In this document: positions 36,369 through 44,941 of the stretch, one piece after another
How positions within the stretch are numbered: position 1 is the first letter of the stretch
Layout: each line of letters begins with the position of its first letter
Source of the DNA: Ruegeria atlantica
GTDB taxonomy: Bacteria; Pseudomonadota; Alphaproteobacteria; Rhodobacterales; Rhodobacteraceae
DNA: 64,000 bases
Assembly: GCA_013032095.1 (NCBI GenBank)
Contig: WQBJ01000001.1
Location: forward strand, 496,001-560,000
Reading direction: 5' to 3'
Translations under genes and position numbers: made by a program
Notes under the pieces: model-generated
Database searches by the model: none
Told to the model about the DNA's origin: nothing
What the model saw: the letters and a program-made list of their open reading frames with translations, nothing else

Positions 36369-37703
36369 ATGGCACAGGCCATGAAAATCGCCATTGTGGA
36401 TGACGAACAGGACATGCGCCAGTCGATCAGCCAATGGCTGGCGCTGTCGGGATATGACACCGAAACCTTTTCCAGTGCCGAGGATGCGCTGAAAGTGCTG
36501 GGACCGGATTATCCCGGCATTGTCATTTCGGATATCAAGATGCCCGGAATGGACGGCATTCAATTGCTGAAAAAGCTGATGGGCGCTGACAGCACCTTGC
36601 CGGTGATCATGATCACTGGTCATGGGGACGTGCCAATGGCGGTTGAAGCGATGCGCGTCGGGGCGTTCGACTTCCTTGAAAAACCGTTCAACCCTGACCG
36701 GATGTCGGAACTGGCCAAACGCGCCAGTAACGCGCGGCGTCTGACGTTGGACAACCGCGCCCTACGGCGTGAACTGTCCGGTGGCACTCAGATCATGAAC
36801 AAGTTGATCGGCGCCAGCCCTGTGATGGAGCGCCTGCGCGAAGATATTCTGGATCTGGGGCAGGCTGACGGTCACGTGTTGATCGACGGCGAGACCGGCA
36901 CAGGAAAGACGTTGGTGGCTCATGCTCTGCATGCTGTCGGCAGCCGGGCCGGTAAGAAATTCGTTCTGGTGTCCTGCGCGGCGTTGGAAGAAGAGGCGCT
37001 TTCGAAACGCCTTTTTGGTCCCATGATGCCCGAAGATGCGCAGTTGCCCGCCATAGAGGAGGCACGAGGCGGTACGCTTGTGTTGGAAGACGTGGAAGCG
37101 CTGAGCGATACGCTTCAGGCGCGCCTGTTGAGCGTCATGAACGATCAGGGCACCCCAGCCGAGACGCGGATCGTTGCAATTTCGAACTTGCAGGAAGCCG
37201 GTAAGACCAGTGAAGACGTGTTGCGTCCGGATTTGTTTTACCGCTTGGCGGCGCTGCGCATAACCATGCCACCATTGCGCCAACGCGGAGAGGATATCCT
37301 GACGCTGTTCACCCGCCTCAGCGAACAGTTTGCCGAGGAATACGGATGTGACGCACCGCAAGTCAGCGCCCAGGAAGCTGCGCAGCTGTTGCAGGCGCCT
37401 TGGCCGGGCAACGTACGTCAACTGATCAACATTGCTGAGCGCGCCGTGCTGCAATCTCGGCGCGGCTCAGGAACAATTGCCTCGCTTCTGATGTCCGACC
37501 ACGAGGAAATGCAACCGGTCATGACGACCGAGGGCAAGCCGCTCAAGGAATATGTCGAAGCGTTCGAACGAATGCTGATCGACAACACAATGCGCCGACA
37601 CAAAGGCTCGATTGCTTCCGTTATGGAAGAATTGTGCCTGCCGCGACGCACGCTGAATGAGAAAATGGCCAAGTACAGCTTGCAACGCTCAGACTACTTG
37701 TAA
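36369..37703 (+). CDS. DctD-like response regulator lacking the sigma54 contact loop
   Basis: A 444-residue NtrC-family protein: receiver domain (phospho-acceptor Asp55 in VISDIKMPGMDG), AAA+ domain with Walker A GETGTGKT (residues 174-181), arginine-finger region FYRLAALRITMPPLRQRGEDI, and a C-terminal Fis-type helix-turn-helix (RTLNEKMAKYSL). Two points are odd. The GAFTGA loop that contacts sigma54 is missing: after LFG (215-217) the sequence runs PMMPEDAQLPAIEE with about five residues deleted. Walker B reads GGTLVLEDV, with the usual DE as ED. The ATG at 36369 has GAGGA six bases upstream. Confidence 0.88.
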   Translation: MAQAMKIAIVDDEQDMRQSISQWLALSGYDTETFSSAEDALKVLGPDYPGIVISDIKMPGMDGIQLLKKLMGADSTLPVIMITGHGDVPMAVEAMRVGAFDFLEKPFNPDRMSELAKRASNARRLTLDNRALRRELSGGTQIMNKLIGASPVMERLREDILDLGQADGHVLIDGETGTGKTLVAHALHAVGSRAGKKFVLVSCAALEEEALSKRLFGPMMPEDAQLPAIEEARGGTLVLEDVEALSDTLQARLLSVMNDQGTPAETRIVAISNLQEAGKTSEDVLRPDLFYRLAALRITMPPLRQRGEDILTLFTRLSEQFAEEYGCDAPQVSAQEAAQLLQAPWPGNVRQLINIAERAVLQSRRGSGTIASLLMSDHEEMQPVMTTEGKPLKEYVEAFERMLIDNTMRRHKGSIASVMEELCLPRRTLNEKMAKYSLQRSDYL

Positions 37704-37710
37704 ACGCAGG

Positions 37711-37730
37711 AGAGGGGGGCAGCCCCCTCT
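37711..37730 (+). terminator. Hairpin after the DctD-like gene
   Basis: AGAGGGGG, a GCAG loop and CCCCCTCT make an 8-bp stem seven bases beyond the dctD-like stop. Only ATCGGCCCTTTC follows, so it is a weak terminator or a 3' stabiliser. Confidence 0.5.
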
Positions 37731-38216
37731 ATCGGCCCTTTCGAATAACTTAAGTCCCCGAATTGTTTTAGTCTGACGGCGGGATTCACGTGGCCGTGAC
37801 CCGGCCACGATGCAGTTTGCCCATTGTCTTTTCCACAGGACTGCCTTTATGGTGTCGAGACGGGCCGGGCGGTTATGCGCCCTTAAGCCCCGAATCTTTG
37901 AGTTTCGCTGCTCTGCCGCGGATGGTGATGATCCCCACGAGGCAATGCAGACCGATTATGCCCTTCAGGGGGCAGTTGAACGCCTGAGCCCGCCAAGGCG
38001 GGCGAAAGGAATAAATGGGCAGGTCGCGGCACTCCGCACCTGTCGGAGAAGAACCGCGATGACGCGCGCGCAACGATCGAGAATACGGGCAGGGGGCCAC
38101 AGCGCCAGACCCTGCCGCGCGCCGTCCGAAATCGCCCTGACAAGACACCACCCCAAAAGCGCCTGTCCCCCCGGACGGGTAAGGACAACGCGTTTGGCGC
38201 GGTGCACCAAGGACAC
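37731..38216 (+). promoter_or_regulatory. Long structured leader before rne, no gene seen
   Basis: About 490 bp without a credible gene precede rne. An imperfect inverted repeat GTGGCC...GGCCAC lies at 37790-37808. Strong stems follow: GCCCGCC/GGCGGGC at 37988-38003, CAGGT/ACCTG with an inner CGG/CCG at 38020-38042, and GGCAGGG/CCCTGCC at 38088-38116. RNase E is known to autoregulate through its 5' untranslated region in E. coli, and a long structured leader here would fit that. The transcription start has not been located. Confidence 0.45.
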
Positions 38217-41099
38217 ATGGCTAAGAAAATGCTTATCGATGCCACCCACGCGGAGGAAACCCGCGTCGTGGTGGTCGACGGAAACAAGGTCGAGGAGTTC
38301 GATTTTGAGTCCGAAAACAAACGCCAGCTTGCTGGCAACATCTATCTTGCAAAAGTAACACGGGTTGAGCCGTCTCTTCAGGCGGCTTTCGTTGATTATG
38401 GTGGGAACCGGCATGGTTTCCTGGCGTTTTCCGAGATCCACCCGGACTACTACCAAATCCCCGTCGCTGACCGCGAAGCGCTGATGGAAGAAGAACGCGC
38501 TTATGCCGAGGCAATGAAAGCGCGGGATGAGGCGGAAGAAACTAAGCCGAAAAAGCGCCGCTCGCGGTCTCGGACCAAAGCAGCAGACGTGAAATCGGAC
38601 GACGTGGTCGAGACCATTGAGGTGTCGTCTGAGCCGACCGGTATGGAAACGATTGATCTGGATGAGGGGGAAGAAGGGGCTGATTTGTCGGTTCCGGAAG
38701 GCACCTCTCCGATGGATCATGTCGCTGAGACACCGGTTGAAGAACCTAGCGATGACACTGAGGCGTCGGATGAAGCAGAGACCCCTGCTGATGAGGCCGA
38801 GGGGGCTGTAGCAGAGGATTCTGAGGCGCAGACTGAAGAGACTGCAGCTGAGCCGACCGAAGAGGCCGAAGGTGAAGAGGCTGACGCACAGGACGAGTCC
38901 GCCGAAGCTGAAGCCAACGTCGAGGATGCTGCAGAAACATCTGACAGCGAAGAAGAGAAACCTTCTGACGAAACGGCTGCAGACGACGCAGCCAAAGGCG
39001 ATGCTGACGAGAGTGACGAGACCGAAGAGGAGACTCGCGCGGATGCATCGGTCAAGGATGACAGCATTGAATCGGTCGCCGATGAAGACGACAGCGAGGA
39101 CATTCGTCCGCCGCGCAAGCCGCGTCCGCGTCGCTATAAGATTCAGGAAGTCATCAAGGTGCGCCAGGTTCTGCTGGTGCAGGTCGTCAAGGAAGAACGC
39201 GGCAACAAAGGTGCTGCTCTGACCACATATCTGTCGTTGGCCGGGCGCTATTGCGTTCTGATGCCCAACACGGCGCGTGGCGGTGGAATTAGCCGTAAAA
39301 TCACTAACGCTCCTGACCGTAAAAAGCTGAAAGAAATCGCTGCTGAAATCGACGTGCCGACCGGCGCAGGTTTGATCATCCGGACCGCGGGAGCAAAACG
39401 TACCAAGTCCGAGATCAAACGCGACTATGAATATCTGCAGCGCATGTGGGAGCAGATCCGCGAGCTTACGCTGAAATCCATTGCACCTGCTAAGATTTAT
39501 GAAGAAGGCGATCTGATCAAACGTTCGATCCGCGATCTGTATAACCGCGAAATCGACGAGGTTTTGGTCGAGGGCGAAGGCGGATACCGCATCGCCAAAG
39601 ACTTCATGAAGATGATCATGCCGTCCCACGCAAAGAACGTAAGACGGTATGAGGACGCGCTACCGCTGTTCGCACGGTATCAGGTGGAAAGCTACCTGAC
39701 GGGTATGTTCAACCCCACAGTACAGCTGAAATCTGGCGGGTATATCGTGATCGGCGTGACCGAAGCGCTGGTGGCGATCGACGTGAACTCGGGTCGGGCG
39801 ACCAAAGAGGGTTCGATCGAGGAAACCGCGCTCAAAACCAACCTTGAGGCTGCTGAGGAAGTGGCGCGTCAGTTGCGTCTGCGTGATCTTGCCGGTCTGA
39901 TCGTCATCGACTTCATCGATATGGACGAGCGCAAGAACAACTCGGCCGTTGAAAAGCGCCTGAAGGAAAAGCTGAAAACGGATCGCGCGCGTATTCAGGT
40001 CGGTCGGATTTCCGGCTTTGGCCTGATGGAGATGAGCCGTCAACGCCTGCGCCCGGGTATGCTTGAGGCGACCACGCAGCCTTGCCCGGCCTGTCATGGT
40101 ACCGGTCTGATCCGGTCGGACGACAACATGGCCCTGACTATCCTGCGCCAGATCGAAGAGGAGGGCACCCGCCGTCGATCGCGCGAGGTTCTGGTGCGCT
40201 GTCCGGTCAGTATTGCCAACTTCCTGATGAACCAGAAACGCGAACATATCGCGCAGATCGAGGCGCGTTATGGCCTGTCGGTACGGGTGGAAGGCGACGT
40301 GCATTTGGTCAGCCCTGATTTCTCGATGGAGAAATTCAAAACCGCCAGCCGGATTGTGCCAGAAGCAAGCGCTCCGGTCGTGTCGGTTGATGCGTCGCTG
40401 ATGGATTTAGTTGACGCGGACGAGGAAGAATCCGTCGAAGAAGAAACGGTTCAGGCCGAAGAAGAGACCAAGCCCAAGCGCAAGCGTCGCCGTCGTCGTC
40501 GGAAGAAAAGCAACGGCTCTGGAGAGACACCAGAAACCATTTCCGAAGAGGGTGAGGTCGCCGCTGAGGAAGCGGTAGATACCCCGACTGAAGCCGAGTC
40601 TGAAGAGACTGTCGCGGAAGAAAAGGCTGAAAAGCCCAAGCGCCGCCGTGCGCCGCGCCGTCGTAAGAAGGACACGGAACAGGTTGAAACGGCTGAGGAA
40701 AACTCCACTAAAGCCGAGCCTGCGCCCGACGAGAAGTCGGAAGAAGTCGCCGTAGAGCCGACGGATGCTGCATCTGAGGATGTTTCAGCAGAGTCTAGTC
40801 AGGAACACGCCGAGGAGCAGCCAGAAGCGGTTGCAACCGAGCCTGTTGTCGAAGAAACCAGTGCGTCTGCGACTGACGAGGTTGCTGAACCTGCAGTAGA
40901 AGAGATTGCCGAGCCTACAGCCGAGCCTGCAACTCAAGAAGTTGCTAAAGCGGTCGAACCAGCAGAAGCTGAAGGCGCACCACAAGAGCCGGTCGCAGAA
41001 ACACCCGAACCCGTACTTGAGGTTGTGGCTGAGGAGCCTGAGCAACCCAGCGAACCGGCCAAGCCGAAACGGCGCGGTTGGTGGTCTTTGGGCCAGTAA
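38217..41099 (+). CDS. rne: Ribonuclease E
   Basis: A 960-residue RNase E, the main endonuclease of mRNA decay. The S1 domain starts near residue 38 (GNIYLAKVTRVEPSLQAAFV) and is split by a 200-residue acidic and alanine-rich insertion (about 100-298) before it resumes at RRYKIQEVIKVRQVLL. The DNase I-like catalytic part has VAIDVNSGRATKEGS and LIVIDFIDMDE, which carry the two catalytic aspartates, and the zinc link is PCPACHGTG near residue 622. The C-terminal 230 residues are low-complexity acidic and arginine/lysine-rich. The ATG at 38217 gives the family start; ATG at 38202 is also in frame. Confidence 0.95.
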   Translation: MAKKMLIDATHAEETRVVVVDGNKVEEFDFESENKRQLAGNIYLAKVTRVEPSLQAAFVDYGGNRHGFLAFSEIHPDYYQIPVADREALMEEERAYAEAMKARDEAEETKPKKRRSRSRTKAADVKSDDVVETIEVSSEPTGMETIDLDEGEEGADLSVPEGTSPMDHVAETPVEEPSDDTEASDEAETPADEAEGAVAEDSEAQTEETAAEPTEEAEGEEADAQDESAEAEANVEDAAETSDSEEEKPSDETAADDAAKGDADESDETEEETRADASVKDDSIESVADEDDSEDIRPPRKPRPRRYKIQEVIKVRQVLLVQVVKEERGNKGAALTTYLSLAGRYCVLMPNTARGGGISRKITNAPDRKKLKEIAAEIDVPTGAGLIIRTAGAKRTKSEIKRDYEYLQRMWEQIRELTLKSIAPAKIYEEGDLIKRSIRDLYNREIDEVLVEGEGGYRIAKDFMKMIMPSHAKNVRRYEDALPLFARYQVESYLTGMFNPTVQLKSGGYIVIGVTEALVAIDVNSGRATKEGSIEETALKTNLEAAEEVARQLRLRDLAGLIVIDFIDMDERKNNSAVEKRLKEKLKTDRARIQVGRISGFGLMEMSRQRLRPGMLEATTQPCPACHGTGLIRSDDNMALTILRQIEEEGTRRRSREVLVRCPVSIANFLMNQKREHIAQIEARYGLSVRVEGDVHLVSPDFSMEKFKTASRIVPEASAPVVSVDASLMDLVDADEEESVEEETVQAEEETKPKRKRRRRRRKKSNGSGETPETISEEGEVAAEEAVDTPTEAESEETVAEEKAEKPKRRRAPRRRKKDTEQVETAEENSTKAEPAPDEKSEEVAVEPTDAASEDVSAESSQEHAEEQPEAVATEPVVEETSASATDEVAEPAVEEIAEPTAEPATQEVAKAVEPAEAEGAPQEPVAETPEPVLEVVAEEPEQPSEPAKPKRRGWWSLGQ

Positions 41100-41103
41100 T
41101 TTG

Positions 41104-41134
41104 AAAAGGCGGGCTTTGGGCCCGCCTTTTTTTT
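41104..41134 (+). terminator. Terminator after rne
   Basis: GGCGGGC (41108-41114), a five-base loop and GCCCGCC (41120-41126) are followed by eight T residues and preceded by four A residues. It lies directly after the rne stop and could also work for the convergent tusA-like gene. Confidence 0.9.
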
Positions 41135-41152
41135 CTAGCCCGAAGCTCTTCC

Positions 41153-41386
41153 TCACCCAGATTTTTGAATGAGATAGACTTGATGCCCCTCTGTGTCCTC
41201 TTGTGACAACAGCTGATGCCCGCTTTCAGAGCAAAAATGCGGGACGTCGATGATGGCCGCAGGATCATCCGCCAACACACGCAGAATGGCTCCTGCGGGC
41301 ATGGACTTAAGGCGTTTTCTAGCTTTTAGGACAGGCAGCGGGCACAACAGACCCAGAGCGTCCAGCGTTTCTGTGGGGTTTGACAT
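41153..41386 (-). CDS. TusA/YeeD-family sulfur-carrier protein
   Basis: A 77-residue protein of the SirA/TusA family. The sulfur-accepting cysteine is in LDALGLLCPLPVLKARKRL (CPxP motif, Cys15), followed by the LADDPAAIIDVPHFC strand-helix. Proteins of this type carry persulfide for tRNA thiolation or molybdenum cofactor work. The frame extends to 41479, but the ATG at 41386 gives the family N-terminus. It converges on rne and is divergent from ccdA. Confidence 0.88.
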   Translation of the reverse strand: MSNPTETLDALGLLCPLPVLKARKRLKSMPAGAILRVLADDPAAIIDVPHFCSESGHQLLSQEDTEGHQVYLIQKSG

Positions 41387-41491
41387 AAGGCTCAGATATT
41401 TCCACTTCGCGCCTCTGTCCAGCATCCAAGCACGGGGATGTGACCGAATGGCCCCGTGACGCGGCAGGTGTGATACCATATGTGCTGATTT

Positions 41492-42244
41492 ATGTTCGGA
41501 ATCGATATCATCGACGCGGGCTTACTGCCTGCCATGTTCATCGCAATGCTGGGCGGGCTGATCAGCTTCCTGTCGCCCTGCGTGCTACCCATCGTTCCGC
41601 CTTATCTGGCCTATATGAGCGGTGTGACGATCAATGAGATGCAAGATGAGGCGCAGGCGCGTCGCAAGGCCACCCTGTCGGCGCTGTTCTTTGTTCTCGG
41701 GTTGTCGACGGTGTTCCTGCTGTTGGGATTCACCGCCTCTGCCTTTGGCGCTTTTGTGCTGAAGAACCAGGTGCTGTTCGCCAAATTGTCCGGCGCGGTG
41801 GTTATCGTCTTTGGTTTGCATTTCCTGAACGTCATTCGCATTCCTTTCCTTGATCGCGAGGCAAGGATTGAAACCGGGGACTCCGGCGGTTCAGTCTTTG
41901 GTGCTTATATTCTAGGCTTGGCATTTGCCTTTGGATGGACGCCATGCATCGGTCCGCAGTTGGGCGCGATTCTGTCGCTCGCCGCATCCGAGGCCTCGGT
42001 CGCCCGGGGAACCCTGTTGCTGGGTGTCTATGCCGCAGGGCTGGGCATTCCATTCCTTCTGGCGGCGATGTTCCTGAACCGGTCAATGACGGTGATGAAT
42101 CGGATCAAGCCTTACATGGGCACGATTGAAAAGGTTATGGGCGGTCTGCTGCTGTTCGTCGGCATAATGCTAATCACCGGGCTTTTCACCGAATTCAGCT
42201 GGTGGCTTTTGGAGACCTTTCCAGCGCTGGCCAATTTCGGGTGA
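41492..42244 (+). CDS. ccdA: Cytochrome c biogenesis protein CcdA
   Basis: CcdA passes electrons from cytoplasmic thioredoxin across the membrane to keep periplasmic thiols reduced for cytochrome c assembly. The 250-residue protein has six membrane helices. The first redox cysteine is in GLISFLSPCVLPIVPPYLAYM (residues 22-42) and the second in FGWTPCIGPQLGA near residue 150. It is not next to the ccm genes, which are 14 kb away. Confidence 0.94.
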   Translation: MFGIDIIDAGLLPAMFIAMLGGLISFLSPCVLPIVPPYLAYMSGVTINEMQDEAQARRKATLSALFFVLGLSTVFLLLGFTASAFGAFVLKNQVLFAKLSGAVVIVFGLHFLNVIRIPFLDREARIETGDSGGSVFGAYILGLAFAFGWTPCIGPQLGAILSLAASEASVARGTLLLGVYAAGLGIPFLLAAMFLNRSMTVMNRIKPYMGTIEKVMGGLLLFVGIMLITGLFTEFSWWLLETFPALANFG

Positions 42245-42307
42245 CGTGCTGATCTGACTTACCTTGACCGCAAGGCTGCGCTAACCTGCGCCACAGAAGG
42301 TAAGGCC

Positions 42308-43522
42308 ATGAGCAGTCACACAAAACAGCCGCAAGTGCGCAGGCGCCGGGTGTTCTATATTCCCGGCTATGATCCAATTCATCCGCGCCGTTATCGCGAG
42401 CTTTATCGCAGGGAAGGCCAAGTGCAGGCGGGCATCTCGGGTTATGAGATCGCGATTTCCCCGAAATCAGGAGAAGGGCTATTCGGCTGGCATGTCCACT
42501 CGCGTCAGGATGGTGCTGAGGTTGAGGTTGATTGCGAGGTACTTGTCTGGTCGGATATCGTGCGCGACAGCATGTCGAACTCGATCCCCGCGACCTATCT
42601 ACAGTTATTTCGAACAGCTTGGATTTATATCGGATCCGGAGCACTTTGGCGTCTGATGCGTCTGCGGAAGGGGCCGGTTATTGCGGCTCTGTACCCCGTT
42701 GGAATGCTGATCGGACAATTGGCAATAGCGCTCGCAGTCGCTTGGGGGTTGATAATGCTGCTATGGAACCTTGCGGGATGGCTTGGGGTGGTTCCGGCCT
42801 GTCTCATCGCATATGCGTTGCTGCGGTGGTTTCGCAAAATCGACAATCGTCTGTTCGCCTACTATCTGATGCATGACTATGCTTACTCGGCCACGTGGAA
42901 AGGCGCAGTACCTGCCCAATTAAAAAAGCGTCTCTCCGAATTCACAGTTCGTATCCACCGCGCTCTTGAAAGCGACGTGGATGAAGTTCTGGTCGTCGGG
43001 CATTCCTCCGGCGCCCATCTAGGGGTGATTTCATTGGCGAATTTACTCCGGGTTCACGGGCTTTCTGACGGCGGCCCCAGGCTCGCATTTCTGACTTTGG
43101 GGCAGGTGACGCCGATGGTCTCTTTCCTGCCAGAGGCTCGGGATCTGCGTTCCGACCTGAAGTTTTTGTCGACCCAAAGCAATTTCACTTGGGTCGACGT
43201 GTCTGCGCCCGGTGATGGCTGCGCTTTTGCCCTGTGCGATCCGGTTTCTGTAAGTGGTGTAGCGACGGACCAGAAACGCTGGCCACTGGTGCTGTCAGCA
43301 GCCTTTACGCAGACCCTGTCTGCCGAGCGTTGGCAAGAACTGCGTTGGCGTTTTTTTCGGCTGCATTTCCAGTATCTCTGCGCTTTTGATCGCCCGGGTG
43401 TCTACGATTATTTCCGCATAACCGCAGGGCCACTGACCTTGGGTCAGAGATTTGCCGGACGGGCACCCTCGAAATCGCGCATCGACCATCCAGTGTCGAA
43501 ATTCAGGTCAGTACGCTCATGA
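42308..43522 (+). CDS. Membrane protein with an alpha/beta-hydrolase-like motif
   Basis: A 404-residue protein I do not recognise as a known family. It has two membrane helices at about residues 120-165 (GPVIAALYPVGMLIGQLAIA and the following stretch) and a soluble part with EVLVVGHSSGAHLGVISL near residue 230. GHSSG is the nucleophile-elbow pattern GxSxG of alpha/beta hydrolases. An N-terminal FYIPGYDP segment could supply part of the fold. The other catalytic residues are not obvious. Its stop overlaps the start of a cytochrome P450 gene by 4 bp (ATGA), so the two proteins probably act together. Confidence 0.7.
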   Translation: MSSHTKQPQVRRRRVFYIPGYDPIHPRRYRELYRREGQVQAGISGYEIAISPKSGEGLFGWHVHSRQDGAEVEVDCEVLVWSDIVRDSMSNSIPATYLQLFRTAWIYIGSGALWRLMRLRKGPVIAALYPVGMLIGQLAIALAVAWGLIMLLWNLAGWLGVVPACLIAYALLRWFRKIDNRLFAYYLMHDYAYSATWKGAVPAQLKKRLSEFTVRIHRALESDVDEVLVVGHSSGAHLGVISLANLLRVHGLSDGGPRLAFLTLGQVTPMVSFLPEARDLRSDLKFLSTQSNFTWVDVSAPGDGCAFALCDPVSVSGVATDQKRWPLVLSAAFTQTLSAERWQELRWRFFRLHFQYLCAFDRPGVYDYFRITAGPLTLGQRFAGRAPSKSRIDHPVSKFRSVRS

Positions 43523-44868
43523 AACCGCCCAAGCCGACGCCTCGGCCGGATCAGGTATCGCTTTGGCGCTATCTGAAACTGTTCCGCAAGGACTTGTTGT
43601 CCGCGCAGCCACAACGTCTCTATCGCGCTTGGATGGCCGAGTTTCGCACCCCATTTTTCCGATCCTACATGATCAACCAGCCCGAACTTGTGGATACGGT
43701 CCTAAAGCAGCGCCCCGAAGACTTTCCGAAATCAGGTCGCATCAGTGAGGGGTTGCGCCCGCTGTTGGGTGACTCGGTTTTTCTAACCAACGGAGACACT
43801 TGGAAACGGCAGCGCCGCATCATTGACCCGGCTTTCGAAGGAGGGCGGCTGAAGGATACTTTCCCGGCCATGCTGGAGGCAGCGCAAGCCTGCGTCACGC
43901 GACTGCGAGGGCAGGAGGGTCAGGAAATCGAGTGCGAAGAACTCACAAGCCACGCTGCGGCGGATGTGATCTTCAGAACGCTATTTTCGGTTCCAATCGA
44001 GCATGAAGTTGCAGCACAAGTGTTCGAAAAGTTTCGGGCCTATCAACGTCAACAGCCATTGTTGAACCTAGCCGCATTTATACCTGTGCCCCGATGGGTG
44101 CCACGTCTGCATACGCGTAATACACGCAGGAATGCGCGGGATATCCGGGACTTAATCAAGCGTCTGACGGCGGAACGCGCTGAATTGATCGACGCTGGAA
44201 AGGCGCCGGATGATCTTGCCACAAAAATCATGACCACGCCTGATCCGGAAACCGGGCACTGCTTTGACACACAAGAGATGGTGGATCAGGTCGCTATCTT
44301 CTTCCTCGCCGGGCATGAGACCAGCGCCTCTGCACTGGCGTGGACGCTGTATTTAATGGCGCTTTATCCCGAGTGGCAGGAAAAGCTAAGCGTCGAGGCG
44401 GAGGCCTTGGACGAACCAAGCTTTGGCGCGATTTCCAAGTTAAAACTCAGTCGAGACGTGTTCCGCGAAGCTCTTCGCCTCTATCCTCCGGTGCCGATGA
44501 TGGTGCGCGAGGCGACATGTACTGAACACTTTCGAGGTAGAGACGTCCCCGAAGGTTCGCAAATCGTCATCAGTCCATGGCACCTGCACCGACAGGAGCG
44601 TCTTTGGGAGCGTCCCGATGACTTTGATCCCCAAAGGTGGAGCACCGAGAACGGGAAAACCTGTCAGCGCAAGGCCTATATCCCGTTTTCCACCGGCCCA
44701 CGGGTGTGTACTGGCGCGGGATTCGCGATGGTTGAAGGGCCATTGCTGTTGTCTATGCTACTGCGGGAGTTCCGGTTTGAGTTGGTCGAAGGGCGGACGC
44801 CGGTTCCAGTCGCGCATCTAACGGTACGTTCGAAAGATGGGATTTGGTTGCGGGTGGTTGAGCGCTAA
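43519..44868 (+). CDS. Cytochrome P450
   Basis: A 449-residue P450 with the I-helix oxygen motif FFLAGHETSASALAW (near residue 257), the K-helix EALRLYPPVPMM and the heme-binding FSTGPRVCTGAGFA with Cys397. It has no membrane anchor, so it should be a soluble bacterial enzyme that needs a ferredoxin and reductase encoded elsewhere. The substrate cannot be predicted. It overlaps the upstream hydrolase-like membrane protein gene by 4 bp. Confidence 0.95.
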   Translation: MKPPKPTPRPDQVSLWRYLKLFRKDLLSAQPQRLYRAWMAEFRTPFFRSYMINQPELVDTVLKQRPEDFPKSGRISEGLRPLLGDSVFLTNGDTWKRQRRIIDPAFEGGRLKDTFPAMLEAAQACVTRLRGQEGQEIECEELTSHAAADVIFRTLFSVPIEHEVAAQVFEKFRAYQRQQPLLNLAAFIPVPRWVPRLHTRNTRRNARDIRDLIKRLTAERAELIDAGKAPDDLATKIMTTPDPETGHCFDTQEMVDQVAIFFLAGHETSASALAWTLYLMALYPEWQEKLSVEAEALDEPSFGAISKLKLSRDVFREALRLYPPVPMMVREATCTEHFRGRDVPEGSQIVISPWHLHRQERLWERPDDFDPQRWSTENGKTCQRKAYIPFSTGPRVCTGAGFAMVEGPLLLSMLLREFRFELVEGRTPVPVAHLTVRSKDGIWLRVVER

Positions 44869-44941
44869 CAACCTACCATCGCCCGCCGCCTTGCTGTATG
44901 CGAATGCAAAACGCGGAATCATTGTTGAACGGGAAAGTCTT

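Noticed and set aside
37790-37987. 65-codon GTG ORF before rne
   Set aside because: No ribosome site, starts within an inverted repeat, and the sequence looks random; treated as leader RNA.
37965-39629. 554-codon ORF antisense to rne
   Set aside because: It lies opposite the low-complexity acidic insert of rne; the translated sequence is a codon-bias shadow with no known motif.
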